Shown: positions 43,811 through 53,822, counted from the first letter of the stretch. The stretch: DNA of 58,869 nucleotides from Bacteroidaceae bacterium (GCA_017536765.1 JAFXGV010000009.1:1-58869), one strand, 5' to 3'. A program made the numbers and translations. The notes: a model not told the origin generated them from the letters alone.

Positions 43811-46501
43811 TTAGCGACCGGCCCAGGGGTCGTCATTGTCGTTGCCGTTGTTCGGGCTCTGAGGCTTTGCAGCATCTTTCTCGGCTTGTATTTGTTCTTC
43901 GGCATCTTTTGTATTGTTCTCACGTTCTGCCCAAGGGTTATCATCGCCATCGTTTTCATTTGTCGCGGTTCCCGCATTAGACGGAGTTTGCTCCGATGAT
44001 TTTACAGGAGTGTTTCCGGTTTTATTTTCGTTCGACGCATTTCCGTCATCCGACATATCCGTTAATTCGGGGATGTATATATTATTGGTGGAACAATCAG
44101 GGAACAACGAAGGGAAAGCAAGGGCTACGTCAACGTTGCCAAGTTCTTGTGGCTCGTTTACTACACCATTTCCATCACGTAGATATATTTTCCCATTAGC
44201 TATAAACATCTGAACCGGACTATTCACACCATAAGGCATATTATAAGTTGTTCCGGCAATCGATATACGGTCATCATTTACCACGTTGCTAAACTTATAT
44301 CCCTTTACAAAAGGACTATCCACATTTCCTATTTGATGTTGAGGTTGTCTTTGCATTCTTCTGTCCGGAATTTCATTCCTTGTAATCACATTTTTGAAAA
44401 TCTTCTTCCAAGGAATCTTTCCGATAAACTTACAATAATCCTTTATGTAACTGTTTTTTTTACTATCGGGCTCAAATGCCAACGACGTTTTCTTGTCTTC
44501 TTTTTTGCCTGCCGGCTGTTGGGGCGCAACACCGTTGTGCAGATAGACATCGGGGAGCGTTCTATAGTTATAACGTCCCTCTGTAATGAATCGACATATA
44601 TACAGACACAAATTCTTATAACCAACAGCATTGTTCCTGTCGAGTTCTATCATTTTGGCTTTGGGATTTATTTTCTGAATACTTTGCGACATTGCGGTTT
44701 TTAAACCTTCATACAGGAATCCACGACCGGCAAATATCACATTATCAATATTATATTTGTCTCGTTTTTCTGATAAGTCCTCTTTTACATTGGTTACAAT
44801 TATGTCAATTATTTTATTTACATACCTGCTGTCAACTTTGTAATTCAGCTTTTCAATCCACTCCACAAACGCATCATAGTCAAAAATTTTATCGGCCGAG
44901 GGATCGGCAACAACATTGGGGATTTCGGCATTAAGGCCGCAATATCTGATTTTATAATCATCGACAGCTGCCATCAACTTGTGTAGCAGTTTTGGGGTAC
45001 CCTCCATAATTGCTTTAACACCATCCCTTAAGCTGGCAGGCCCGATATTAGAGCCGCATTCAGTATTTCTCTTATGTATGTATCTATTCAACAAATCCAG
45101 GACAAAGCCATAACTGATTGCTGCAGAAGCACCTACAATACCCCCTTTCATAATATTTACATACTTGCCGTCCTGTTTCCTTGTAAGACTATAGTCGAGC
45201 GTGCCCTTACCTGCATCCATTATAAGGTAAATACCATCGTTGAGAGGTCTTTCGCCACTAAGTGTATCTGCTCCTATAAGTGAAGCGTCACTCTCGGAAA
45301 TTGCATTTACCGTAAACCCGAGAATATTTTTTTTGAATTCTTCGTTCAGCTCAATCATTCTATTAATGTCCTTAACCATATCGTCAAGACATTTCTGCAC
45401 TTTTGCCGGTGAATACACATTGGGCATCAGCATATAGAGAGAAAGAAACTTGGGCCTAACACCCTGATTGGGGTCTTCTGCTATCCCATTGAACTTTGAG
45501 AGCACTATGTGCAGAAACTCATTCAAATATCTTCTATAGAAATAGTTATCTCCGATATTTGTTACATATGTTTGGTGTCCACCATAATTTATCTCTCTCT
45601 GAGTCACTCCACCAAATGCCGATACCTTCATATTGCACAACTTGATATAAGAGCCGTTTAAATCGCCATTCTCCAGAGCTTCCCTCTTTACAAGAATCTT
45701 AATAGGGCTATCTTCAAAAGACACATTATCAAGAATGTATCGAGGGCTATCTTCACCCTCATCGGTCACCGAACAATAGTTAGGAGTAAGGTTGTTTATC
45801 TCTTTCGGTGCTATTTCATTTTTCACATAGAATAATGAGCGGAACAAATGATCGCTATGCTCGTCGTTTTGTATATAATCCCCGTCTGCCGTTTCGTTAC
45901 CAGGGTATCTCTCGTCAAGTATGCCCTTGAGAACATTTACACGCACATTCACATTTGCCCCCTCGTCCTGGCGCTGAAATGATATTTGCGTTGCTTCGGA
46001 GCCGCAATCTATCACAGACTCGTAAACTTCTGCTCTATTCCCATAGAAATAAAACATCAGTGTCTTTCTTAATATAGTATTATCATTGACCTTGTAAACT
46101 ATCTCAACCTCCAGACAAATGGGGAGATTGTTCTGAGCAGGGACATAGGACAATGTTTGAGTTTTCACATTAAAACTGTATCTTCCTTTAACTATTATCC
46201 CGGGGTTGTCGGCGTTGTTCTGCTCTGGTCTATCTAACAACTCAATAGTCAACTTTTCGCGACATACTCCATTGGCTTCTGTTTGTTCAACATCATTCCT
46301 GAAAGTTACGTATTTATTACTGCAGCCCCTATCACCCTGCACAAATATACTACCCTCTGGTGTATTTTTATTATTATAGAAATGAATGAAATCAACTTTA
46401 TTGCCGGCATATATAAGAAAAGAGTCATTTACTTCACGGTTGCTTTGAAGGTCAACCATATAATCTGTGTTGGAGTTTATCAAAATTGGTATGAGTAGCA
46501 T
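43811..46501 (-). CDS. Hsp70/actin-superfamily ATPase B
   Basis: This 896-residue protein carries the actin/Hsp70 nucleotide-binding signatures spaced as in the family: phosphate-1 loop VIDCGSEATQ (D165), phosphate-2 loop LIMDAGKGTLDYS (D429) and adenosine loop NVIFAGRGF (G592-R-G594). An N-terminal beta-rich region (1-160) precedes the ATPase. After about residue 680 comes a beta-rich segment and an unusual acidic, Asn/Pro-rich tail with two similar motifs, DDNPWAER and DDPWAGR, the latter at the very C-terminus. It has no canonical Hsp70 substrate-binding domain. Large SrfB-like ATPases are a possible comparison. It is encoded between the GrpE-like and coiled-coil genes. Confidence 0.75.
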   Translation of the reverse strand: MLLIPILINSNTDYMVDLQSNREVNDSFLIYAGNKVDFIHFYNNKNTPEGSIFVQGDRGCSNKYVTFRNDVEQTEANGVCREKLTIELLDRPEQNNADNPGIIVKGRYSFNVKTQTLSYVPAQNNLPICLEVEIVYKVNDNTILRKTLMFYFYGNRAEVYESVIDCGSEATQISFQRQDEGANVNVRVNVLKGILDERYPGNETADGDYIQNDEHSDHLFRSLFYVKNEIAPKEINNLTPNYCSVTDEGEDSPRYILDNVSFEDSPIKILVKREALENGDLNGSYIKLCNMKVSAFGGVTQREINYGGHQTYVTNIGDNYFYRRYLNEFLHIVLSKFNGIAEDPNQGVRPKFLSLYMLMPNVYSPAKVQKCLDDMVKDINRMIELNEEFKKNILGFTVNAISESDASLIGADTLSGERPLNDGIYLIMDAGKGTLDYSLTRKQDGKYVNIMKGGIVGASAAISYGFVLDLLNRYIHKRNTECGSNIGPASLRDGVKAIMEGTPKLLHKLMAAVDDYKIRYCGLNAEIPNVVADPSADKIFDYDAFVEWIEKLNYKVDSRYVNKIIDIIVTNVKEDLSEKRDKYNIDNVIFAGRGFLYEGLKTAMSQSIQKINPKAKMIELDRNNAVGYKNLCLYICRFITEGRYNYRTLPDVYLHNGVAPQQPAGKKEDKKTSLAFEPDSKKNSYIKDYCKFIGKIPWKKIFKNVITRNEIPDRRMQRQPQHQIGNVDSPFVKGYKFSNVVNDDRISIAGTTYNMPYGVNSPVQMFIANGKIYLRDGNGVVNEPQELGNVDVALAFPSLFPDCSTNNIYIPELTDMSDDGNASNENKTGNTPVKSSEQTPSNAGTATNENDGDDNPWAERENNTKDAEEQIQAEKDAAKPQSPNNGNDNDDPWAGR

Positions 46502-46542
46502 AGTAATAGTATTTTTCTAAAAATTATAATCTCGGTTCAATA

Positions 46543-47595
46543 TTATACTGAATATACTTTTGGTTTTACAAAACCGACTTCTGGTTTTATATAGCCAACC
46601 TGCACAAGGTCGTACACTCTATTTTTATAATCTCTTTGTTCCAAATCGCAATATTTGTTAATCCATATTGTACCATTGTTGTCATAGTCAAAACGCTCTT
46701 CGTCAAATTCATCAATCAACAATGTAGGAATAACAATCTCTATATTATAACGAGAGTACATAGACCTTAGCATCTCTCCCATCTCCTTCAAACAATCTGT
46801 CAAACTCAAAACAATATTACACTTCTCAATCTTCGCATACTCGCTTAAACGAAATATAGTGTTTACCCAATTATTGCTGCTATTGTCTTGTAAATACTTT
46901 TCAAGTATTTCGGTTATATCCGATTCAATATTCGGTTCTCCTTTTTCCAAAATCTCACTCAACTGGTTGCAAAAGAGCTTATACCCATCCTTTATATTCT
47001 CGGCATCGCGGTAGATAACGTGCTGGTCCTCTACGTAGCACTCCATAACATTGCCGACAAAGTTATTTATAGGCTCGGCTATAGCATTTACCTCGCGCAA
47101 AAGCAACGACTCGCATATGGCCTTATACTTATTTAGGTTTAATGTTTCAAGTTTTTTCTTAAGCTTGGCAATTTCATTTTGATATTGCTCTTCTTTTGTT
47201 TTATATTCTTTTTCCTTTTCATTGAACTTGTTAATCATATCCGCGAGCTGTGCCTCAAGAGCCTTGTAGTCCTCGGTTTCGTTTACCGGAATTATTTGTG
47301 TTTCGGTTTGTTCCGCAACCACCTGAACCGGTTCATCAACAGGCTGCCCCGACGAGATTGCGCCCTGCGTTTCGACAAAGGACTCGGAATTCACAGGCTC
47401 GACAGGCAGTTCGGGCTGCATTTCCACACAATCTTCACAACTATTGTCGGTGTTGCCTGTATGAGACACGCCTGCTTGTTTCTCGATAATGCCATACACT
47501 GCTTTTACGTCGTCGGCTGTTTTTTGCAAATTATCTGCAATATTCTTAATTATCTGCTGGAGTGTATCCAAAATTGTTTTATTATTTTCACTCAT
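46543..47595 (-). CDS. GrpE-like protein with long N-terminal coiled coil
   Basis: This 350-residue protein has an N-terminal helix (1-45), an acidic Gln/Pro/Val-rich linker (about 46-105), a coiled coil (about 108-155) and a C-terminal domain. The end of that domain matches the GrpE beta-wing pattern: DEFDEERFDYDNNG (about 292-305), then RVYDLVQVGYIKPEVGFVKP and VYSV at the end, as in GrpE's VLQKGYxLxDRVLRPAxVxV. GrpE exchanges nucleotide on Hsp70. Being encoded between two Hsp70-like ATPases, it is probably their dedicated exchange factor. It is longer than GrpE (about 190 residues), so it is a diverged form, not the housekeeping protein. Confidence 0.65.
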   Translation of the reverse strand: MSENNKTILDTLQQIIKNIADNLQKTADDVKAVYGIIEKQAGVSHTGNTDNSCEDCVEMQPELPVEPVNSESFVETQGAISSGQPVDEPVQVVAEQTETQIIPVNETEDYKALEAQLADMINKFNEKEKEYKTKEEQYQNEIAKLKKKLETLNLNKYKAICESLLLREVNAIAEPINNFVGNVMECYVEDQHVIYRDAENIKDGYKLFCNQLSEILEKGEPNIESDITEILEKYLQDNSSNNWVNTIFRLSEYAKIEKCNIVLSLTDCLKEMGEMLRSMYSRYNIEIVIPTLLIDEFDEERFDYDNNGTIWINKYCDLEQRDYKNRVYDLVQVGYIKPEVGFVKPKVYSV

Positions 47596-47695
47596 ATGTA
47601 CACGATTTATGTTTTATTTTCAATTGTTAAATATTTTCTCTTTTCAAATATAGAGATTATTTGGTAAACTTTTACATTATCAAAGGCTTATTCTT

Positions 47696-50600
47696 TTAAT
47701 TCTGATAAACTATTGGCCACAGGCTCTTACGCAGATTCTCATTACTATAATCGTCGTGATAATTTATCGTCAGTATTCTGTTACCCGCTTTGTAAGTTAC
47801 CTTATTGTCACTTATTGAGAGATTAAATGCCATTCTATTCACGGGTGCGTTCAAAACGTATCGGTCCAGCACAGTTGTCATATCCATATCATACGCAGGA
47901 GTTGTACTATATGTATGGCAAAGATGTATGGCGGTGACACCATTCATTGGCAATTCTTGTGTGTAATCTTGCACGCCTTTGTTTGTATCTATAAAACTTG
48001 TCCATTCTCTTTGACCTGTTGCCATAATCTTGATAATTCCATATGAGCCATAATTCTCTCTTTTGGTAATTGTAAAGCCGTCGGAATTATACTGAGTAAA
48101 CAGCATATAATCGAGAGCACCACACGCCACAACTGTTTTTAAAGGAGTGATGTTGTCTTGACTTTCTTTGTGCCCGTTTATAAGTATATCATCCATACTA
48201 AATGGAGAATACCCTCCTGTTATATTATAGCATCTTCTGTCAGAGTTTCTCGCCACCGCATTTCCGTTGTTTACAGCTTCGACAAGTCCGTCTCTTATGA
48301 CATTAAGCGATGCACCTCTACCGGAAATAATAACCGTGTCTATCTTTAACAGATTCTTGTTGACGGTGTTCCGTCTTTTAATTCCATCGATTATATCGGA
48401 TGTGCAGCTCCTAACGAAATCTTTGAACTTTTCGTGCCCGACAATGTCCCCCATACTGATATCCTTGAATACATCCACGTCAATGCCACCTAATCTCCAT
48501 ACGGGGCTATTGTTGTTTACTTCCGGAGCAGGCAATATTGTTGAGGCCTCTTTATTAAGCAATGGTTTTACTATATTACGCAAATAATCCTTAAATTGAT
48601 TGTTCATTGCGTAATTAACAATGTTTGTATCATAAGAAATAAGTGCTCTTAAATTTTTATATACAGGGTCGTCTTCTTTATTATCTTTTAGGAACAACAC
48701 CAAATCGCAGATGATTTCGCCAAGCAGATAATCAATATAATTTCCGGCTTTATTGACACCGACTCTATCCTTGATATCCAATTTGTACTTACCATCTTTA
48801 TTACGCGACACCAATGCATACGAGATATCCAATGTGCCGGCTCCCATATCAAACACAAGAACATATTCACCTTGTCGGCCGGTCACATTATACAAACGCT
48901 CTTTTTTCGCTTGGTCGTCATCAATTGTTTTCTTGACATAGGAACACAATACAGCATCGCTCTCGCTCACAAAAGTAAGTTTATCCTTGCGCAAAGTAGG
49001 TATGGTAGAAAGAACAATCTCTTTTATCTTCTCTATTTGAACCGGTGTGAATGTATTTGGAACAGTGAGCAACAAGGTTTCTATTTCGTATTCTTTAAGA
49101 TAGTAATTACATAGTTGCTTATACGCTGTTTCGAACACGCTGTCCACCGCCATTTTTCCAATTTGGCAATCAACGATATTGGGAATATATTGATGCCCTA
49201 TCATATTCTTAAGACAGGGCAATTGGTCACTTGGGGTAACCATACCGGTTGATGGGGAGAGCCATATTTCCTCATCCTTGAACCCTTTACCTTCAACCTC
49301 TACATCTTTCTTATAAGCAGAGTTTGCATATATTGATGAAGCAATAAGCGGCGAAGGTACCTTGCGGTCCTGGAGTTTGTGCCTTTCTTTCGCAGCAAAA
49401 TTCTCCATAAGAAGCCTTTTCTTTATTACATCCAATGGTACAAAGTCTGGTTTGAACTCGCCATTATCGTTCTGCCACGCTTTATACACAGCTATTGCCG
49501 ATGTTCCAAAATCGAGGCTATACCAATACTTAGGGGGCTTGCGATACAACTTAAAAGAAATGTTACAACTGAAGTTTTCTTTTATACTCTTCTTATCATC
49601 GATTTCAACGGACTTATTTCCCATCTTATCGGTAACCTCTTTATAATGCGGTTCTTCATAAGTAAACTCTATATTTTGAGACCATAGCATAAATCCGCTG
49701 TTACCCTTTACAGCAATATTTTCAATGGCATTGAAATCGAGTATTATCGGGATTTCTATTGAATTGTGTTGAACAGTCAACTCCTTATTTGCTACAGTAG
49801 AAGACCAATCACTTGAACAGTTACCTGTTATGCGTTTTTCATCACCCGTAAACAGGGTTCTGATATCTTCAATTTTTATACCACGATCTATCTGCCCGGG
49901 GATAGTTTCAGTTGCAACATTCTTTATGACAACCGTTTTGGTAACATATCCATCGTCCGACAAATGCACCTCCTGAAGTTCATAGGCTGCAGATTTCCCA
50001 TTTTCAAGACGAGTTTTCTTTTCGCCTCCGGTTATGTCTGTTTCCAAGACCTCTACACACAAATGGTTATAGCGTGGATCGAAATCATATTTGGCAGATA
50101 CAGCCTCTATTACATTTTGCTTTTTGCACGTCTCGTAACTACAAGAGGCTTCGATTTTTATTCTATCACCGGGATTAGGAAATGGCAGTCCGTTTTTACA
50201 AACAAAAACAGGAAGTGTTCTTTTTTCACCATCAAGCGAGAAAGTTGCCTTATTATTGCCACCGGTTTCTCCAAGAACGCAATCATATTCATTATTGCCA
50301 TATTTTGCCTTTACGGTTACTTCCGCATCTCTATCACCGATTTTTATACCAGGCATCGGATTTATTACCAATTCTGCACATTTAAATCTATCCTCCGTAA
50401 AATCGGTATAATCTACCGATACGGCTTTTAAGGAGATGATTTTATCTTTTAAGCAACTGTTGCACAGATTGTTGACTTGCATCTCGAAAACAGATGATTC
50501 GCAAATGATATTTCCGTTTCGCTTCAGCAATAACTTATAGGCTATTGAACCGTCAATCTCGCACCCTGCAACAGGAACAACGGCGGCAGTAATATCGAAA

Positions 50601-50824
50601 GTACCCGGTTTTTCTATTTTGAATTGCGTTTTGCTCAAAACAACATCGAAACAACCTGGATTAGCTGTTTTCTTAACCTCTATAGTATAATACTTACTGT
50701 AGAAGAATTTCTCAAAGAAACCTATAGAATCGATTTGAAGTTGCCACATATTCTGCAACTCTTTATTAATAGCCTTGCAATAGTTTCTCTGTTCGGTTCC
50801 GGGAGACAAAAAATGACATTTCAT
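47696..50824 (-). CDS. Hsp70/actin-superfamily ATPase A
   Basis: This 1042-residue protein has a beta-rich N-terminal half (1-430, repeated sandwich-like segments) and then an Hsp70-like ATPase: YSLDFGTSAIAVYKAW (D438, phosphate 1), LLTVPNTFTPVQI (the Hsp70 VP-F segment), LVFDMGAGTLDIS (D659, phosphate 2) and IISGRGASL (G835-R-G837, adenosine). A C-terminal beta-rich domain of about 140 residues follows in place of the Hsp70 substrate-binding domain. All loops look functional. It may use its N-terminal domains to bind a client such as the membrane polymerase. It follows the Ca2+ ATPase by 74 bases, which include a hairpin. Confidence 0.78.
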   Translation of the reverse strand: MKCHFLSPGTEQRNYCKAINKELQNMWQLQIDSIGFFEKFFYSKYYTIEVKKTANPGCFDVVLSKTQFKIEKPGTFDITAAVVPVAGCEIDGSIAYKLLLKRNGNIICESSVFEMQVNNLCNSCLKDKIISLKAVSVDYTDFTEDRFKCAELVINPMPGIKIGDRDAEVTVKAKYGNNEYDCVLGETGGNNKATFSLDGEKRTLPVFVCKNGLPFPNPGDRIKIEASCSYETCKKQNVIEAVSAKYDFDPRYNHLCVEVLETDITGGEKKTRLENGKSAAYELQEVHLSDDGYVTKTVVIKNVATETIPGQIDRGIKIEDIRTLFTGDEKRITGNCSSDWSSTVANKELTVQHNSIEIPIILDFNAIENIAVKGNSGFMLWSQNIEFTYEEPHYKEVTDKMGNKSVEIDDKKSIKENFSCNISFKLYRKPPKYWYSLDFGTSAIAVYKAWQNDNGEFKPDFVPLDVIKKRLLMENFAAKERHKLQDRKVPSPLIASSIYANSAYKKDVEVEGKGFKDEEIWLSPSTGMVTPSDQLPCLKNMIGHQYIPNIVDCQIGKMAVDSVFETAYKQLCNYYLKEYEIETLLLTVPNTFTPVQIEKIKEIVLSTIPTLRKDKLTFVSESDAVLCSYVKKTIDDDQAKKERLYNVTGRQGEYVLVFDMGAGTLDISYALVSRNKDGKYKLDIKDRVGVNKAGNYIDYLLGEIICDLVLFLKDNKEDDPVYKNLRALISYDTNIVNYAMNNQFKDYLRNIVKPLLNKEASTILPAPEVNNNSPVWRLGGIDVDVFKDISMGDIVGHEKFKDFVRSCTSDIIDGIKRRNTVNKNLLKIDTVIISGRGASLNVIRDGLVEAVNNGNAVARNSDRRCYNITGGYSPFSMDDILINGHKESQDNITPLKTVVACGALDYMLFTQYNSDGFTITKRENYGSYGIIKIMATGQREWTSFIDTNKGVQDYTQELPMNGVTAIHLCHTYSTTPAYDMDMTTVLDRYVLNAPVNRMAFNLSISDNKVTYKAGNRILTINYHDDYSNENLRKSLWPIVYQN

Positions 50825-50850
50825 ATTAATAATCGTATATCACTCTTAAT

Positions 50851-50884
50851 TATAGGCCTGTTGTAAGGCTACAACAGTCCTATA
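50851..50884 (-). other. Intercistronic hairpin
   Basis: TATAGGCCTGTTGTA and TACAACAGTCCTATA form a 15-base stem with one mismatch and a 4-base loop. It lies between the stop of the Ca2+ ATPase (50899) and the start of ATPase A (50824). No T-tract follows, so partial termination or processing is more likely than full termination. Confidence 0.6.
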
Positions 50885-50898
50885 AGGATTATAAACAT

Positions 50899-53763
50899 TT
50901 ATCTTATTTTATTCCACACTTCTCGCACCCATAACACAAGCGAGGAAGCGGCTACGATAACCAGCCAATCGATACATCCGCCGGGATTGAACTGCCAATC
51001 AACGGTATGGAACATAGGCTCTACATTAAAGAAGTTGTACAGCAACTCGACAATCACAATCTGGCCCAACACGATAACAGCAACTATTGTCTTAAAGCCT
51101 GAACTCTGCTTAAGGGCAAAGTAGCTCTTTCCTGTCTCAAAAGAACGGGCATTGAACATATACCAGAAGTGAGTCCACACAAATATTGAGAACAGGAGCG
51201 TCTGCTCATAGGGCGTCACCTTGTTTGCTGCACCCAGTTCAAGAGAGAGCAAATCGGTTATGCTTGTAATCTCGGCGTGCTGGAATATATACAAGAAGCC
51301 TAATGTGAGAACGAAGAAGAACAATCCTACACCCCAGATATCGACACTCATAGCTTTGCTGAGGATAAATGCCTTGCGATCACGTGGTTTGCTGTTCATA
51401 ACCTCGGGCGAAGGAGGCAGTGATGCCAGCGCCATTGCTCCAAACGTATCCATTATAAGGTTTACCCAAAGCATTTGCGTAACGGTGAGCGGCGACTCGG
51501 TACCCATAAATGCACCAAACAGCACAATGAAGCAGGCTGCAACGTTTACCGTCAGCTGGAACAGCAGGAATCTCTGGATATTCTGGTAGAGCGAACGGCC
51601 CCACATTACAGCTCTTCCTATGCTACTGAAGGAGTTGTCAATAATAGTTATGTCACTTGCCTCCTTGGCAACAGAGGTTCCGTCACCCATTGACAAGCCC
51701 ACGTGGGCTGCCTTCAACGCAGGAGCATCATTGGTACCGTCACCAGTTACAGAAACCACCTGATTCTTCTTCATAAGAGCCTCTACCAGACGTTTCTTGT
51801 CCATTGGACGCGCACGGGCAATAATCTTCAGGTCGAGTATCACATCATCGAGCCGGCTGTCGCTAAGAGCAGCAAATTCGGGACCTGTTATGATATTCTT
51901 GTCACTATCCACGGATGTCCAAAGACCTATCTGGCGGCCAATCTCCTTTGCCGTGCCCGGTGTGTCACCGGTGACAATCTTAACTGCAATGCCGGCCTTG
52001 ACACACTCCTCCACAGCTGCCGGAACATCTTCGCGCACGGGGTCCGATATTGCAACAATACCCAGGAAGGTGAGATTATCGGCAACAACCTTATTGTCTT
52101 TAATAGCATCGTCGTTTGTGTCCAGGATTTGGTATGCAAAACCAAGAGTACGCATCGCCTGTTCCTGGTATCGGCACAGCTGCCGGTCAATACTTGCCTT
52201 ATCTGCATTTCCACAAGTGTGCTTACACAATGAATGCACTATTTCGGGAGCGCCCTTTACATATAGAATCTTTTTACCAAGAGACGAGTTGACTATTGTT
52301 GCCATATACTTTCTCTCTGTCGAGAATGGCAACTCCTCAATCAATGTGGTACCCTCCTTCAACGTTTTGTAATCAATTCCTTGCTCCTTGAGCCACAGCA
52401 GCAACGCGCCTTCGGTAGGATTGCCAAGAACTTTAACCTTGCTTGCATCGGATATATCCAACGAAGCTGTTGAGTTTACCGCGATACCCTCTTTTACCAG
52501 CACACTCACCTCGTCATCGGCCAACTGTTGGTTGTTCAATGAGTAAAAGTTTGTACTGTAAATCTTCATCTGGTTCTGCGTGAGGGTACCGGTCTTGTCG
52601 GTACATATGACTGTGGTTGCACCCATAGTTTCGCAGGCGTGCATCTTGCGCACCAGGTTATTTGTCTTGAGCATTCTACGCATACTGTATGCCAAGCTCA
52701 ATGTAACGGCCATAGGAAGACCTTCGGGCACGGCAACCACAATAAGGGTTACTGCAATCATCAGTGTCTGCATTGTGTATGTAAGCAACTCGGCAAGCTC
52801 CATACTGGAATGCAAATAGTAGAATAGACCTAAAACCATTGCCAAGAATATTGCAAAGAACCCAACAATGGTCAGAATACATTGCGCCTTGCTGAAATCT
52901 TCAAACTTCTTGATAACCAGGTAGAAGAACAATGCTGTGGGAAGCAACAACGAAAGAGCCATCCAGTTCCAATCGAAAAAGACCAAAAGTCGGCCTATTA
53001 TCACAAGGCCCGCAAACAGATAACTCAGGTTGGTAATCAAATCACTCAAACCATCCAGTTGCTCATTTAGGGGAGTCTTAACGCTGTCATCAATCTGCGC
53101 AGCCTCGAACACCTTGCCGGCCTCAGTCTTGTCGCCTACGGCAAAAACGCGGCACACACCGTGTCCTTCCATAACTTTGGTTCCCCTCATCACGTGGTTA
53201 GAGGGGTAAGTGGCTTCTTTTTCAAAATCGGCCTCTATCACTGTTTTACTACGTAGCGGTTCGCCGGTGAGTGTCGACTCATCTACCTCCAACATTACCG
53301 CCTCAAGCAATTCCGCATCGGCAGGGACCTCATCACCTGTTGAAAGAATTACTATGTCGCCCACCACCACATCTTTTTTGGGAACCTCTATAGTATTGCC
53401 ATCACGAATAACCTTTACCGGTTCGTCGTCGTTAACCTGGTTCAGAATAGAGAACTCCTTGTCGGCTATCATCTCAAAATAGAATGACAACCCTGTAGCA
53501 AGCAGGATTGCGACAAAAATTCCAATTGGTTCAAAGAATACCGTGGCATTATGTCCAAGGCCCCAAAACTCATAGCAGGATATTCCTATGGACAACAACC
53601 CAGCCACCAATAATATGCGGATTAAGGGATCGTCGAATTTTTCCAAGAATTTAGACCACAAAGACTCTTTCTCGGGCGGTGTGAGGATATTCACACCATA
53701 CTTTTCTCTACTTTCTAAAATTTCGGCTTCACTCAAGCCCTGATAACGTTCTTTTTTACTCAT
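50899..53763 (-). CDS. PMCA-type calcium-translocating P-type ATPase
   Basis: This protein of about 954 residues exports Ca2+ from the cytoplasm using ATP. It has the actuator motif TGEP, the phosphorylation site D389 in DKTGTLT, the hinge TGDGTNDAPALK and ten or so membrane helices. The type IIB Ca2+ ligands are present: Glu in VPEGLP of helix 4 and Asn/Asp in WVNLIMD of helix 6. I chose ATG 53763 (MSKKERYQGL), the usual N-terminus in this group; an in-frame ATG at 53784 is also possible. Its GC content is somewhat higher than its neighbours. A hairpin in front of it suggests partly separate expression. Confidence 0.93.
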   Translation of the reverse strand: MSKKERYQGLSEAEILESREKYGVNILTPPEKESLWSKFLEKFDDPLIRILLVAGLLSIGISCYEFWGLGHNATVFFEPIGIFVAILLATGLSFYFEMIADKEFSILNQVNDDEPVKVIRDGNTIEVPKKDVVVGDIVILSTGDEVPADAELLEAVMLEVDESTLTGEPLRSKTVIEADFEKEATYPSNHVMRGTKVMEGHGVCRVFAVGDKTEAGKVFEAAQIDDSVKTPLNEQLDGLSDLITNLSYLFAGLVIIGRLLVFFDWNWMALSLLLPTALFFYLVIKKFEDFSKAQCILTIVGFFAIFLAMVLGLFYYLHSSMELAELLTYTMQTLMIAVTLIVVAVPEGLPMAVTLSLAYSMRRMLKTNNLVRKMHACETMGATTVICTDKTGTLTQNQMKIYSTNFYSLNNQQLADDEVSVLVKEGIAVNSTASLDISDASKVKVLGNPTEGALLLWLKEQGIDYKTLKEGTTLIEELPFSTERKYMATIVNSSLGKKILYVKGAPEIVHSLCKHTCGNADKASIDRQLCRYQEQAMRTLGFAYQILDTNDDAIKDNKVVADNLTFLGIVAISDPVREDVPAAVEECVKAGIAVKIVTGDTPGTAKEIGRQIGLWTSVDSDKNIITGPEFAALSDSRLDDVILDLKIIARARPMDKKRLVEALMKKNQVVSVTGDGTNDAPALKAAHVGLSMGDGTSVAKEASDITIIDNSFSSIGRAVMWGRSLYQNIQRFLLFQLTVNVAACFIVLFGAFMGTESPLTVTQMLWVNLIMDTFGAMALASLPPSPEVMNSKPRDRKAFILSKAMSVDIWGVGLFFFVLTLGFLYIFQHAEITSITDLLSLELGAANKVTPYEQTLLFSIFVWTHFWYMFNARSFETGKSYFALKQSSGFKTIVAVIVLGQIVIVELLYNFFNVEPMFHTVDWQFNPGGCIDWLVIVAASSLVLWVREVWNKIR

Positions 53764-53822
53764 CACTATTATTTTTTCTTGCATCTATACTACTGCGAAC
53801 GACAAAGCGCCGCACCTTTACA

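Noticed and set aside
43811-50824. Ordinary dnaK-grpE heat-shock locus
   Set aside because: The ATPases lack the DnaK substrate-binding domain, have large extra domains, and no dnaJ is present.
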